DNA from: Bacteroides finegoldii DSM 17565
GTDB taxonomy: Bacteria > Bacteroidota > Bacteroidia > Bacteroidales > Bacteroidaceae
Direction of reading: 5' to 3'
Length of the DNA stretch: 64,000 nt
Assembly (NCBI RefSeq): GCF_000156195.1
Contig: NZ_GG688329.1
Coordinates: forward strand, 57,487 to 121,486
Both the position numbers and the translations under genes were made by a program. Position 1 is the first letter of the stretch, and every line of letters starts with the position of its first letter. Below are positions 51,894 through 62,232 of this stretch, one piece after another. The notes beneath the pieces were generated by a model. It made no database searches. It had not been told where the DNA came from and was given only the letters and a program-made list of their open reading frames with translations.

Positions 51894-53276
51894 TTAATCA
51901 TTCTTCCTTTCCAGTATTTTCTTTATCTCGGGGACATAGTTGTCTATATCTCCTGCTCCCAAAGTTATTAATACTTCAATGTTTTTATCTTTCAGAATGT
52001 TCAGTATATCTTCCTTTTTGCACATACTTTTTTCGATACCGGGACGGAGATTGTCGTAAATCAGCCGGCTGGTAACTCCCGGAATCGGGGCTTCGCGTGC
52101 CGGATAGATATCTACCAGAATCACTTCGTCAAGCAGCGACAGGCTGTCGGCAAAGTCTTGATAGAAATCGCGCGTACGGGTATAAAGGTGTGGCTGGAAG
52201 ATAGCTGTGATTTTCTTGTCTTTGTAAAGCTCCCGCATCGACAGTACACTCTGCTTGATTTCTGAAGGGTGATGGGCATAGTCGCTCAGGAAGACTATCC
52301 GGTCGTTCTTGATCTTAAAGTCGAACCGGCGGTCTACTCCCCGAAAACTAGCCATGCCTCTTTTAATCTCTTCATCGGTTACTCCGTTCAGGTGTGCCAA
52401 TGCCATAGCGGCTACGCCATTTTCTATGTTGATACTCACGGGCACTCCGAGTTGGATATCATTGATACGGGTATCCGGCGCCACAAAGTCTATAAATATC
52501 TCTCCGTTTCCGATGCGGATATTCTCTGCATGGAAGTCGCCCTCGTCACGTGAATAGGTGTAAACGCGTACACCGGGTTGCACTTTGGGCTGTAGTGAGA
52601 TGCCTTTGCGGATGATCAATGCGCCGCCCGGCTGGATGAGGGTTGTGTAATGTTCGAAACTTTCCAGATAAGCTGCTTCTGTTCCGTAAATATCCAAGTG
52701 ATCCGGATCGGTAGCTGTAATGACAGACATAAACGGGGACAGCCAATGGAAGGAACGGTCGAATTCGTCGGCTTCGATTACCGTGTAAGGGCTTTTCTGT
52801 GAAAGCAAGAGGTTTGTTCCGTAATTTTTCGAGATTCCTCCGAGAAAGGCGGTACATTCTACGTGTGACTGATGGAGCAGATGTGCCGTCATGGTGGATG
52901 TAGTGGTCTTTCCATGAGTACCGGCTACACACAAGCCTTTGCTCGAATGTGTAATCGTTCCCAATACTTGAGCGCGTTTTTGTATCTCGAATCCGTTGTT
53001 GCGGAAGTAAACCAGTTCTTCGTGTTCCTGTGGGACGGCGGGGGTGAATACGACGAGCGTACTTTCTTTGTCTTTACAAGCTTCCGGAATCAAATCCACA
53101 TTTTCTTCGTAATGTATCTGCGCGCCTTCGGCAATCAGAGCTTCAGTCAATGGAGTGGGAGTACGGTCATATCCGGCTACTACCTTGCCTTTGAAGAGGA
53201 AGTAGCGTACAAGGGCACTCATACCGATACCGCCGGCACCTACGAAATAAACTGATTTTATAGTTTCGATATTCAT
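51894..53276 (-). CDS. murC: UDP-N-acetylmuramate--L-alanine ligase
   Basis: A 460-residue Mur ligase that adds L-Ala to UDP-MurNAc in the cytosol. The N-terminal Rossmann motif is FVGAGGIGMSALV. The ATP site is VAGTHGKTTTSTM, and the central motif TATDPDHLDIYGT and YAHHPSEIKQ are MurC marks. It lies 7 bases before ftsQ and 31 bases after murG. Confidence 0.95.
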   Translation of the reverse strand: MNIETIKSVYFVGAGGIGMSALVRYFLFKGKVVAGYDRTPTPLTEALIAEGAQIHYEENVDLIPEACKDKESTLVVFTPAVPQEHEELVYFRNNGFEIQKRAQVLGTITHSSKGLCVAGTHGKTTTSTMTAHLLHQSHVECTAFLGGISKNYGTNLLLSQKSPYTVIEADEFDRSFHWLSPFMSVITATDPDHLDIYGTEAAYLESFEHYTTLIQPGGALIIRKGISLQPKVQPGVRVYTYSRDEGDFHAENIRIGNGEIFIDFVAPDTRINDIQLGVPVSINIENGVAAMALAHLNGVTDEEIKRGMASFRGVDRRFDFKIKNDRIVFLSDYAHHPSEIKQSVLSMRELYKDKKITAIFQPHLYTRTRDFYQDFADSLSLLDEVILVDIYPAREAPIPGVTSRLIYDNLRPGIEKSMCKKEDILNILKDKNIEVLITLGAGDIDNYVPEIKKILERKND

Positions 53277-53307
53277 TTCTTCTATCTTTAGTATTTGTAT
53301 GAATCGA

Positions 53308-54429
53308 TTAGTTCTTTGCTTCCGCCAGTTTTATCACTTCCTGCGCGATGATTTTCGCAGAATCGGGTAAAGCCAGCTTGGCTATATTCTCGCTTAATTC
53401 TTTTAATCTCCGCTCATCATTGACGGTGGTTAAAGCAACATCTACCAATGTCTTTTCCGCTTCGCTGTCTTTGACGTAGATAGCTGCCTGTTTGTCTACC
53501 AGTGCTAGGGCATTCTTAGTCTGATGGTCTTCGGCCACATTGGGGGAAGGTACCAGAATGACAGGTTTATGCAATAGGCAGAATTCAGAGATGGAGCCTG
53601 CTCCTGCACGGGAGATAACAAGGTCGGCCGCTGAATAGGCAGCAGCCATATCTTTGATAAAATCCGTTACATATAGATTGGGAAGTGCGCCTGCCGCTTT
53701 CACAGCTTCTGTCACTTGCGGATAGTAAAATTTACCGGTTTGCCAGATAAATTGTATGTTTCCGTTTTCTTTGATTGTCGCTAATCCGGCAGTCAGCGTG
53801 TTATTGATGGTGCGCGCTCCCAAGCTGCCACCTACGATAAGAATCGTTTTTTTGTCCGGTTGCAGATGGAAAGAACGTAGTGCGTCCTCTTTGGACGGCA
53901 TATCTTTTGTCAGGTTCTGACGTACCGGATTTCCCGTCATGATAATCTTATCGGCAGGGAAGAATTTCTCCATACCGTCATAAGCTACACAGATTCTCCG
54001 GGCTTTCTGTGCCAATAGTTTATTGGTGACTCCGGCATACGAGTTCTGCTCCTGTATCAAGGTAGGCACTCCCATCATTCCAGCGGTCTTCAACGTGGGA
54101 CCACTGGCGTAACCGCCTACGCCTACCGCTACTTGCGGACGGAAGTTCTTGATGATACTGCGCGCCTTCCATTGGCTGCGTATCAGTTTGATGATTACCG
54201 ATACATTCTTCCATAAATGCTTGCGGTCGAAACCGGCTATCGGAAGACCGATGATTTGATAGCCCGCATCGGGAACCCGTTGCATTTCCATACGACCTTC
54301 CGCTCCTACAAAGAGGATTTTGGCGTCAGGGCGTAACTCTATTATCGCGTTTGCAATAGAGACGGCGGGAAAGATGTGCCCTCCCGTACCTCCACCGCTA
54401 ATAATAATTCTAAGTTCTTTTTCCGTCAT
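53308..54429 (-). CDS. murG: UDP-GlcNAc:undecaprenyl-pyrophosphoryl-MurNAc-pentapeptide transferase
   Basis: A 373-residue GT-B glycosyltransferase (family GT28) that makes lipid II on the cytosolic face. The N-terminal GGGTGGHIFPAVS is the lipid-binding loop, GVGGYASGP the second glycine loop, and GGSLGARTIN with SRAGAGSISEF the UDP-GlcNAc site. Length is typical. It follows ftsW by 37 bases. Confidence 0.95.
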   Translation of the reverse strand: MTEKELRIIISGGGTGGHIFPAVSIANAIIELRPDAKILFVGAEGRMEMQRVPDAGYQIIGLPIAGFDRKHLWKNVSVIIKLIRSQWKARSIIKNFRPQVAVGVGGYASGPTLKTAGMMGVPTLIQEQNSYAGVTNKLLAQKARRICVAYDGMEKFFPADKIIMTGNPVRQNLTKDMPSKEDALRSFHLQPDKKTILIVGGSLGARTINNTLTAGLATIKENGNIQFIWQTGKFYYPQVTEAVKAAGALPNLYVTDFIKDMAAAYSAADLVISRAGAGSISEFCLLHKPVILVPSPNVAEDHQTKNALALVDKQAAIYVKDSEAEKTLVDVALTTVNDERRLKELSENIAKLALPDSAKIIAQEVIKLAEAKN

Positions 54430-54466
54430 AGTTCTTTTCTCCTATCCGTTTCGTGCTACTGACCGT

Positions 54467-55783
54467 TCATTGCTTGTCACTCTCATCCTCGAATTTTGCA
54501 TCGCTGTTCAAAATCTGTGCAGTTGGCTCGGCAGCAGTCTGAGCTTCCGAATTGGCGGCCGCATCTGTCGCGATCTGCAACTGAATCTGCGCATCGTGCG
54601 CTTTCTGTTCTTCCAGATGAGCGGTATATCGGCTGACGCTTAATATCATTCCGATGTAAGCACAATTAATCAATGTACTTGTTCCTCCTTTGCTGACTAG
54701 AGGTAGCGGTTGTCCTGTGACGGGGAATAGTCCGACGGCAACCATCATGTTCAGTATTGCCTGCGATACCAACAACAAGGCAATCCCCATCACAAGGAAG
54801 GCGGGAAAAGTCCTTTCGCATTTCTGGGCGATTCGTCCGGCCCGCATCAGCAAGCATAGATAGAGGAATACCACGAATATCCCCCCTATCAATCCCATCT
54901 CTTCGATCACAATGGCGAAGATAAAGTCGGAGAAGGCTTGACTGAGGAAATCGCGTTGTATTGAGTTGCCCGGACCTTTGCCGACTACATTGCTGGTAGC
55001 AATGGCGATTCGGGCGTGTGCTATCTGTGCGTCTTTATCAATATCGAACTTGGCGGCAGGTACCTCTTTATTTTCGAAGAAGCCGGAAACACGGTTCTGC
55101 CAGGTCTCGAAACGGTGAAGTCCCGGCGTATTGTGCAGTGTCTTTCCGGGAATGGCCATTAGTATTCCCACAGCCACTATGCCTACAAGTGCCATTAGCC
55201 CCAGCATACCGAACAGTTTCTTGGAAGATACCCGCCCGATGAACATCATCATACATACAACTCCGAATAGCAGCATGGCTGTTGAAAGGTTTTCCGGTGC
55301 AATAAGCAGAAAGACCAGTCCGGTAAGAATCATAATGTATTTGAAGGCTTTCGGGTTGGCTCCGTATTCGTCCTGTTTCTTGGACAAGATAAATGAGACG
55401 GCAATGATAACCGCCATTTTTGCCAACTCCGACGGTTGGAACTGTAATCCCATAAAGGTCATCCAACGCGCAGCTCCGTTGACACGGTCGCCTGTAATGA
55501 TACCCATCAGGGTGACAAATGCCAACAGTACCAGAGAAATCGGATACAGGAAGACCGGAAATACCTGAAACCATTTGTAGGGTATGTTGTGTAGAATTAC
55601 CACTACTACTGCACCCACCATCAGAATAACAGAGTGCTGTGTAATCGGTCCCCAATGGTCGCCACTTTTATAGGTCAGTGTCGACGCTGCCGAGAACACC
55701 TCGATTATCGAGATGAGGCAGAGACAAAGGAAAATAATCCAGATTACCTTGTCGCCTTTGAATATGTTCTTTAATAAATCCAA
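54467..55783 (-). CDS. ftsW: Lipid II glycan polymerase FtsW (SEDS family)
   Basis: A 438-residue polytopic membrane protein with about ten segments that polymerises septal glycan with its partner PBP. SEDS marks are FQPSELAKMAVII and the large loop with DFIFAIVIEEMGLIGG, then PVTGQPLPLVSKGGTSTL. The C-terminal 40 residues form a polar tail rich in A, E and T. It sits between murD and murG. A RodA role is unlikely given the dcw context. Confidence 0.93.
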   Translation of the reverse strand: MDLLKNIFKGDKVIWIIFLCLCLISIIEVFSAASTLTYKSGDHWGPITQHSVILMVGAVVVVILHNIPYKWFQVFPVFLYPISLVLLAFVTLMGIITGDRVNGAARWMTFMGLQFQPSELAKMAVIIAVSFILSKKQDEYGANPKAFKYIMILTGLVFLLIAPENLSTAMLLFGVVCMMMFIGRVSSKKLFGMLGLMALVGIVAVGILMAIPGKTLHNTPGLHRFETWQNRVSGFFENKEVPAAKFDIDKDAQIAHARIAIATSNVVGKGPGNSIQRDFLSQAFSDFIFAIVIEEMGLIGGIFVVFLYLCLLMRAGRIAQKCERTFPAFLVMGIALLLVSQAILNMMVAVGLFPVTGQPLPLVSKGGTSTLINCAYIGMILSVSRYTAHLEEQKAHDAQIQLQIATDAAANSEAQTAAEPTAQILNSDAKFEDESDKQ

Positions 55784-55815
55784 TCTTGCAGAAATTAAAA
55801 ATTATAAATTAAAAA

Positions 55816-57150
55816 TTAAAGGGCACGGACGCATTCTTTAAATTGCTCGCCACGATCCTCGTAACTCTTGAAGAGGTCGAAAGAAGCGCAGCAAGGACTT
55901 AATAATACGGTTTCACCTTTCTTCGCCAATTTATAGGCGGCTTCTACGGCGTCTTTCATGCCGGTTTGCACGTCTGCTACGGGCAAACCGAAACGGTCGA
56001 AGAAATCATGCAGTTTCTCGTTGTGAAGTCCCATATATACAAGAGCCGAGCACTTTTCGCGTACCAGGTCTTCAATTTCCGTATAGTCGTTTCCTTTATC
56101 TTTTCCACCGAGAATCAATACTGTTTTGGTAGTCATGCTTTGCAGGGCATACCAACACGAATTGACGTTTGTCGCTTTGGAGTCGTTGATGAAATCAATT
56201 CCACGGACACGTGCCACTTTCTCCAACCGGTGTTCCACGCCCTTGAAGTCGGAGAGGGCCTTGCGTATGTTCTCTTTGGTGATACCTGCCAGATTGGCTG
56301 AGATACCGGCTGCCAAAGAATTGTACAGGTTATGCTGGCCTGTCAAAGCCAATTCCTCCTGTTCCATATTGAAAGCAATCGGCTCGTTGATTTTCACTTC
56401 GTGATCTTCTACGTATGCAATCGCTCCGTCTTCCTTTACGGCTGCGAAAGGGTAGAGGTGTGCTTTCAGACCATGCTTTGCCAATTCGCGTTTAATGATA
56501 GGGTCGTCGTTCCAGAAGATAAAAGCGTCGTCCGGAGTTTGATTCTGGGTGATACGGAATTTGGCATCGATGTAATTCTGCATACAATGATCGTAGCGGT
56601 CCAGATGGTCCGGAGTAATATTCATCAATACGGCTATATTTGCACGGAAGTTATACATATTATCCAACTGGAAAGAACTCAGTTCGATAATATAATAGTC
56701 ATGGTGGTCTTCGGCTACCTGCAAAGCCAGGCTCTTGCCGATATTGCCTGCCAAACCTACGTTCATACCTGCACTCTTGAAAATATGGTAGATGAGGGAA
56801 GTCGTAGTCGTCTTCCCGTTCGAACCGGTGATACAGATCATTTTGGCGTTCGTGTAACGTCCGGCAAACTCAATCTCTGATATAACCGGCGTTCCTTGAG
56901 CTTTCAGTTTCAGAATGAGGGGAGCGTCATTCGGAATACCCGGACTTTTGATTACTTCGTCGGCATTCAGAATGAGTTCTTCGGTATGGCGGCCTTCTTC
57001 CCAGTCAATGTGGTGGCTGTCGAGAAGTTCCTTATACTTGTCCTTGATGGCGGACATATCCGAAACAAACGTCTCAAATCCTTTGACTTTAGCGAGTACG
57101 GCTGCACCTGCACCGCTTTCGCCAGCTCCTAAAATTACTATTCTTTTCAT
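55816..57150 (-). CDS. murD: UDP-N-acetylmuramoyl-L-alanine--D-glutamate ligase
   Basis: A 444-residue Mur ligase adding D-Glu. The N-terminal GAGESGAGAA binds the substrate; the ATP loop is ITGSNGKTTTTSLIYH; the central motif is NITPDHLDRYDH and a later one is DSKATNVNSCW, the MurD form. It lies between mraY and ftsW. AT-rich tandem bases separate it from ftsW. Confidence 0.95.
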   Translation of the reverse strand: MKRIVILGAGESGAGAAVLAKVKGFETFVSDMSAIKDKYKELLDSHHIDWEEGRHTEELILNADEVIKSPGIPNDAPLILKLKAQGTPVISEIEFAGRYTNAKMICITGSNGKTTTTSLIYHIFKSAGMNVGLAGNIGKSLALQVAEDHHDYYIIELSSFQLDNMYNFRANIAVLMNITPDHLDRYDHCMQNYIDAKFRITQNQTPDDAFIFWNDDPIIKRELAKHGLKAHLYPFAAVKEDGAIAYVEDHEVKINEPIAFNMEQEELALTGQHNLYNSLAAGISANLAGITKENIRKALSDFKGVEHRLEKVARVRGIDFINDSKATNVNSCWYALQSMTTKTVLILGGKDKGNDYTEIEDLVREKCSALVYMGLHNEKLHDFFDRFGLPVADVQTGMKDAVEAAYKLAKKGETVLLSPCCASFDLFKSYEDRGEQFKECVRAL

Positions 57151-57281
57151 TTACACTAATGTGCTCTTGTCTCCAATATGCTGAATTGCCTATTAGTTGT
57201 GCACATCCTTTAAAAGTTAATAATCGGGTTAATACTCTCTGATTCTTTATTGTTAATTCACGCCTCAGTTATCTTCAGCGT

Positions 57282-58550
57282 TTACCTTATTTTCAGCGTT
57301 ATAATCGTTATGGCTGCCAGCACGATGGTCACAATCCAAAAACGGACAGTAATTTTTGATTCGTGGAACAGTTGGTCGGGCTTGGTGAACTTCACCGTAC
57401 ATCCCGGTTCTATCAAATTCATGGAAGTGCGGAAATGATCGTGAATCGGCGTCCGTTTGAACAGCCGTTGTTTCACTCCTTTTCGTTTTCCGGCTTTATA
57501 GTAAGCCCGTTGGAGAATGACCGATAGATTTTCTACGAGGAATACACCGCAGAGAATCGGTATCAGCAATTCTTTATGGATGATGATGGCGAATACGGCA
57601 ATGATTCCGCCAATCGTCAGACTGCCGGTATCTCCCATGAATACTTGTGCCGGATAGGCATTGTACCAGAGGAAGCCGATCAATGCACCGATAAAGGCGC
57701 AGATGTAAATTACGAGTTCTTCCGATCCCGGGATGTACATAATGTTCAGATAGCCGGCAAACTCAATGTGTGATGATACGTAAGCCAATATCCCTAGCGT
57801 AGCTCCGATGATGGCGGAATTGCCCGCCGCCATTCCGTCCATGCCGTCATTCAGGTTGGCTCCGTTGGATACGGCGGTAACGACAAAGATGGTGATGATA
57901 ACGAACAGTACCCATCCGGCCGCTTGTGCGTGATCGCCCATGAAAGCTACCAGATCTGCATAGTCAAGGTTGTTGCTCTTAAAGAAAGGAATGGTCGTCT
58001 GGGTAGATTTCAAGTCATTTGTTCCGTGTACCACTTCCATCTCCTGTCCCGGATTGTGTATCTCGATGTTTTCGCGAATGACCACGTCCGGACTTAAATA
58101 TAAAGTAAGTCCGACAATCAGTCCCAGACCTACTTGCCCGATGATCTTGAACTTGCCATGCAGTCCTTCTTTATCTTTCTTGAAAATCTTGATGTAGTCG
58201 TCGGCAAAACCGAGTGATCCCAGCCATACGGTGGTGATCAACATAAGTATCATATATATATTATGCAACTTGCCTAAAAGCAGGCAAGGAATCAGGATGG
58301 CGGTAATGATGATGACGCCTCCCATACTTGGTACGCCTACTTTGTTGACGCCGAACGGGTCGATTTTCGCATCCCGTTGTGTCTCCGTGATTTGTTTCTT
58401 CTTGAGCAGGTTGATAAACTTATCTCCCCAGATACTCGAAATAAGTAGGGCGAGGATAACTGCCATCAGTGCACGGAATGAGGTATATCCAAACATTCCC
58501 GCTCCGGGAAAATTGAGCTTATGCAGCCATTCAAACAAATAATATAACAT
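57282..58550 (-). CDS. mraY: Phospho-N-acetylmuramoyl-pentapeptide transferase
   Basis: A 422-residue integral membrane enzyme that forms lipid I. Active-site marks are GFADDYIKI with the DD pair, GANLNDGMDGMAAG and the C-terminal KRTPIHDHF motif. About ten membrane segments. It is longer than the E. coli protein because of a periplasmic insertion near residues 170-215, a common Bacteroidota feature. It lies between murE and murD. Confidence 0.95.
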   Translation of the reverse strand: MLYYLFEWLHKLNFPGAGMFGYTSFRALMAVILALLISSIWGDKFINLLKKKQITETQRDAKIDPFGVNKVGVPSMGGVIIITAILIPCLLLGKLHNIYMILMLITTVWLGSLGFADDYIKIFKKDKEGLHGKFKIIGQVGLGLIVGLTLYLSPDVVIRENIEIHNPGQEMEVVHGTNDLKSTQTTIPFFKSNNLDYADLVAFMGDHAQAAGWVLFVIITIFVVTAVSNGANLNDGMDGMAAGNSAIIGATLGILAYVSSHIEFAGYLNIMYIPGSEELVIYICAFIGALIGFLWYNAYPAQVFMGDTGSLTIGGIIAVFAIIIHKELLIPILCGVFLVENLSVILQRAYYKAGKRKGVKQRLFKRTPIHDHFRTSMNLIEPGCTVKFTKPDQLFHESKITVRFWIVTIVLAAITIITLKIR

Positions 58551-58568
58551 TTCTTCAGTGGTTGGTGT

Positions 58569-60020
58569 CTAATCGTTCAACATTCTCTTCACTTCTTCTT
58601 TGTCATCGAAGTGATGTTTTACTCCTTTTATCTCTTGGTAATTCTCGTGCCCTTTTCCGGCAATGAGTATTACGTCTCCTTTCTCAGCCAGCATACAGGC
58701 CGTACGGATGGCTTCCTTGCGGTCGGCGATGCTTAATGTTTTTCTCATGTCTTCTGCATCCAGTCCGGCCAACATATCGTTGATGATGTCTTGCGGCTCT
58801 TCAAAACGTGGATTGTCCGAAGTGATGATAACACGGTCGCTGGCTTTGGCGGCTTCCTTTGCCATGATGGGGCGCTTGCCTTTGTCACGGTTGCCACCCG
58901 CACCTACTACGGTGATTACTTTTCCTTTCCCTTCCAATACCCCATGTATGGCATTCAGCACATTAGTAAGGGCGTCCGGAGTATGGGCGTAGTCGACAAT
59001 TGCGGTAACTCCGTCTTTTGAACGCACAGCGTCGAAACGTCCTGCAACCGGATGCAGTGTGCTAAGGGCAACCAACACATCTTCTTCTTTTTTTCCGAGC
59101 AGGACAGCGGCACCGAATACCGCTAATAAGTTGGAAGCGTTGAACTTGCCGATAAACTGAACTGCCAGCTCGTGATTGTTGAAATCAAGTAGCATTCCTT
59201 CAAAATGGGATTCCAACACCCGTCCTTTGAAGTCACTGAGACTTCTCAGCGAATAAGTATAGACTTTGGAACGTGTGTTTTGCGTCATTACCAGTCCGTT
59301 CTTGTCATCGAGATTGGTCAGACTGAACGCATTCTTCGGCAGGTCATCGAAGAACTTTTTCTTAGCTTTCAGATAATTCTCTACTGTCTTATGATAGTCC
59401 AGATGGTCACGGGTGAGATTGGTGAAGATACCTCCGGCGAATTTTAATCCGCTGATACGCTTCTGTGCGATCGAATGGGAACTGACTTCCATAAAGGCGT
59501 ATTTACATCCTTCGTCTGCCATCCGTCCCAATAAACGGTTCAGCGTGATAGGGTCAGGTGTGGTGTGCTCCGTTGGAATCGGCTCGTCATCGATATAATT
59601 GCAGACTGTAGAGATAAGTCCTACTTTATATCCGAAATAGCGGAAGGTATTATATAATAAGGTAGCGATGGTCGTTTTTCCATTTGTTCCGGTGACACCG
59701 ACCAACTCCAGTTTGGAAGTCGGATCTCCATAGAAGGTAGTGGCAATCTTACCTACCGCGTCCTCGCTGTCTTTTACTTGTATATAGGTAATTCCCTCCA
59801 CCGGTTTTTCGGGCATATCCTCGCAGAGGATAGCGGTGGCGCCTTTACTGATGGCGGCGGGTATATAGGCATGGCCGTCGGCTTGCGTACCGCGCATAGC
59901 CATGAACAGTTGTCCGGCTTCTACCAAACGGGAATCTATGTTGATTCCGGCAATTTCTATATTTGAATCTCCGGCTATCTGTACCGGTTGGATTGCTTTC
60001 AGTAGCTCATTTAATAACAT
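58569..60020 (-). CDS. murE: UDP-MurNAc-L-Ala-D-Glu--meso-diaminopimelate ligase
   Basis: A 483-residue Mur ligase adding the third stem residue. The ATP site is VTGTNGKTTIATL, with NLTRDHLDYH centrally. The C-terminal specificity motif SDNPRFEEP is the DNPR form that binds meso-diaminopimelate rather than lysine, in agreement with Gram-negative peptidoglycan. It lies 18 bases before mraY. Confidence 0.95.
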   Translation of the reverse strand: MLLNELLKAIQPVQIAGDSNIEIAGINIDSRLVEAGQLFMAMRGTQADGHAYIPAAISKGATAILCEDMPEKPVEGITYIQVKDSEDAVGKIATTFYGDPTSKLELVGVTGTNGKTTIATLLYNTFRYFGYKVGLISTVCNYIDDEPIPTEHTTPDPITLNRLLGRMADEGCKYAFMEVSSHSIAQKRISGLKFAGGIFTNLTRDHLDYHKTVENYLKAKKKFFDDLPKNAFSLTNLDDKNGLVMTQNTRSKVYTYSLRSLSDFKGRVLESHFEGMLLDFNNHELAVQFIGKFNASNLLAVFGAAVLLGKKEEDVLVALSTLHPVAGRFDAVRSKDGVTAIVDYAHTPDALTNVLNAIHGVLEGKGKVITVVGAGGNRDKGKRPIMAKEAAKASDRVIITSDNPRFEEPQDIINDMLAGLDAEDMRKTLSIADRKEAIRTACMLAEKGDVILIAGKGHENYQEIKGVKHHFDDKEEVKRMLND

Positions 60021-60045
60021 TACTCTATTTGTTTTTAATCATTCA

Positions 60046-62199
60046 CTATTTTAGCGTAAGCGTCACTGTCTGTCCTTTTCTAACAATGCTTCCGTTGGCT
60101 ATCGACTGACTTTTTACCTTGCCCACTCCGACAAGATGCACTTTCAACCCTTTACTTTCCAGCAGGTATACAGCGTCTTTAGCTCCCATACCTATGACAC
60201 TCGGTACAAAATTCTGCATATTGCTCCGACTTTCCAGCACTACGGCTTGTGGAGCCAGGTGGGTATTTCCCCACACTTCTTTTCCTGCGTCGGCTATTTT
60301 ACCTTGCACCTGAATATTCAGTTCTTCCAATACCCGCTGAGCTTCCCTCATCTCTCCGGCTTTTACGTTCGGAATGACTACGGAATTCGTATCAATCGCA
60401 TTGGTGAGCGGCAAACGTAAGTCTTTGGCGTATACTCTTTCGGCAATCCTGCTGAATACGCTACCTGCCATCAAACCTCCTGAGGCTGGTAGTCCCGGTT
60501 TCTGAATGGAAACAATCATGCTATATTTAGGATCCTCTGACGGGAAATAACCGCAGAAACTGACTAGATAATTCGTTCTCCCCGTCTTGTATCCGGCTGC
60601 TCCCTGTGAGATTTGCGCTGTCCCCGTTTTTCCCGAAACATGGAACTGTTTGCTTCCTGCCGGTTTGGCAAGTCCTTCACCTACTACTTTACGCAATATC
60701 ATCTGTATGTCTGCCAATGTCTTGTCCGAACATATCTTCGGATTGATAACTTCGGTCGGATATTCTTTTACTATCTCTCCGTCTTTTATCGCTGCTTTTA
60801 CGAACTTGGGACGCACCATTACGCCTTTGTTGGCTATTGCATTGTAAAAAGTAACGATGTTCATCGGTGGTACTTGTGTCTCGTAACCGATACTCATCCA
60901 TGGCAACGCGGTCTTTGAAAAATAACTTCTCTCTTTGGGGCCCCGAATGTTCGGCTTCCCTTCTCCGGCTATCTGCAGATGGAGAGGTTGGTCAATACTC
61001 ATCCGTTTTAGTCCGTCGACAAACTTCTGCGGATTGCTTCCGTAGAAGTGGTCTATGATATACGATGTACCCACGTTGGAAGACACTCCTAATATCTCGG
61101 TGACAGTTAGTTTGCCGTATCCTCCGCGATGCCAGTTGTGGTCCTTCATCACGCGACCATGCATCGGCATTTGCCCGTTGCCTGTATCCACTACGTAGTC
61201 GGGAGTGATTTTTCCATCTTCAAGAGCTACCATAATGGAGGCCGTCTTGAAGGTAGAACCGGGCTCAAGCATATCGCTGATGGCGTTATTGCGCATTTCG
61301 TAATATTCTCCGTCCTTGCCCTGCATCATATTGACGATTGCTTTTACTTCTCCCGTAGCCACTTCCATCAGAACGACTACACCAACACTTGCATTCAACT
61401 CTTTTAGCTTGTCTACCAATGCCTTTTCGCAAATATCCTGCATACCCACATCAATAGTAGTGAGGAGGTCGCAACCGTCAACCGGTGGTACGTCTACTAT
61501 ATTCAGGTATTTATTCATCACTTTCTGGCGATGTGTCAGTCCGTTCCGCCCTTTCAAGATGGTGTCAAAAGCCAACTCTATGCCATTTCTGGCTCCTTTT
61601 GCCGTATCGGCATAAACATCTCCCAACGTACGTGCTGCCAACGAGCCAAACGGTTTTTTCCTCTGATTGTAGGCTAACTCCTTGAATCCTCCTTTGTATC
61701 GGTTCAGGCAGAACACAGGCAATCTCTTTACCTCTTTATATTGTATATAGGAGATGCGTTTCGGGTAAATCAGATAGTTACGGCTCTTAGCCTGGCGCCC
61801 TTTTTTAAGATGTGCCTTGAATTGAGCGACACTCTTATCCGGGAAAATCTTGTTCAGTCCGATGCAGATTGAATCCATGTTGGCATTAAGAATGGAGTCG
61901 CGTCTGGCCTGATCTTTCTTTCTTCGTTTTTCGTCCTTCTCACCGGACATAAAGTCCATATATATCCTGTATTCGGGTAAGGAACTGGCCATTAGTTTAC
62001 CGTCGGAGGAAATAATGTTTCCACGATTAGGCTTCACCGTTACGTTCTCTTTCACGAAACGATCGGCTACGTCCTGCCAATACTGACGCTCGGCAAACAT
62101 AGTGATTCCTGCCTTTACGACAATTGCTACACCTATCAACGCCATCACGAGGATGACGAAGAAATAGCGGGTCATTATATTCTTTTTATTAACTGCCAC
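60046..62199 (-). CDS. ftsI: Division-specific penicillin-binding protein (FtsI/PBP3-like) with PASTA domain
   Basis: A 717-residue class B PBP that cross-links septal peptidoglycan. A membrane anchor lies at about 12-30. The dimerisation domain includes VKPNRGNIISSDGKLMAS. Transpeptidase motifs are STFK in MLEPGSTFKTAS (near 310), SSN in GVSSNVGTS and KTGTAQ (near 523). The last 70 residues (PSVIGMGAKDAVYLLESKG...KGQTVTLTL) are a PASTA domain, which is more often associated with Gram-positive PBPs but is found in Bacteroidota. It sits between ftsL and murE. Confidence 0.95.
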   Translation of the reverse strand: MAVNKKNIMTRYFFVILVMALIGVAIVVKAGITMFAERQYWQDVADRFVKENVTVKPNRGNIISSDGKLMASSLPEYRIYMDFMSGEKDEKRRKKDQARRDSILNANMDSICIGLNKIFPDKSVAQFKAHLKKGRQAKSRNYLIYPKRISYIQYKEVKRLPVFCLNRYKGGFKELAYNQRKKPFGSLAARTLGDVYADTAKGARNGIELAFDTILKGRNGLTHRQKVMNKYLNIVDVPPVDGCDLLTTIDVGMQDICEKALVDKLKELNASVGVVVLMEVATGEVKAIVNMMQGKDGEYYEMRNNAISDMLEPGSTFKTASIMVALEDGKITPDYVVDTGNGQMPMHGRVMKDHNWHRGGYGKLTVTEILGVSSNVGTSYIIDHFYGSNPQKFVDGLKRMSIDQPLHLQIAGEGKPNIRGPKERSYFSKTALPWMSIGYETQVPPMNIVTFYNAIANKGVMVRPKFVKAAIKDGEIVKEYPTEVINPKICSDKTLADIQMILRKVVGEGLAKPAGSKQFHVSGKTGTAQISQGAAGYKTGRTNYLVSFCGYFPSEDPKYSMIVSIQKPGLPASGGLMAGSVFSRIAERVYAKDLRLPLTNAIDTNSVVIPNVKAGEMREAQRVLEELNIQVQGKIADAGKEVWGNTHLAPQAVVLESRSNMQNFVPSVIGMGAKDAVYLLESKGLKVHLVGVGKVKSQSIANGSIVRKGQTVTLTLK

Positions 62200-62232
62200 A
62201 GTGCTTGTCTTTTAAAACTCCCAGATCTCCAC

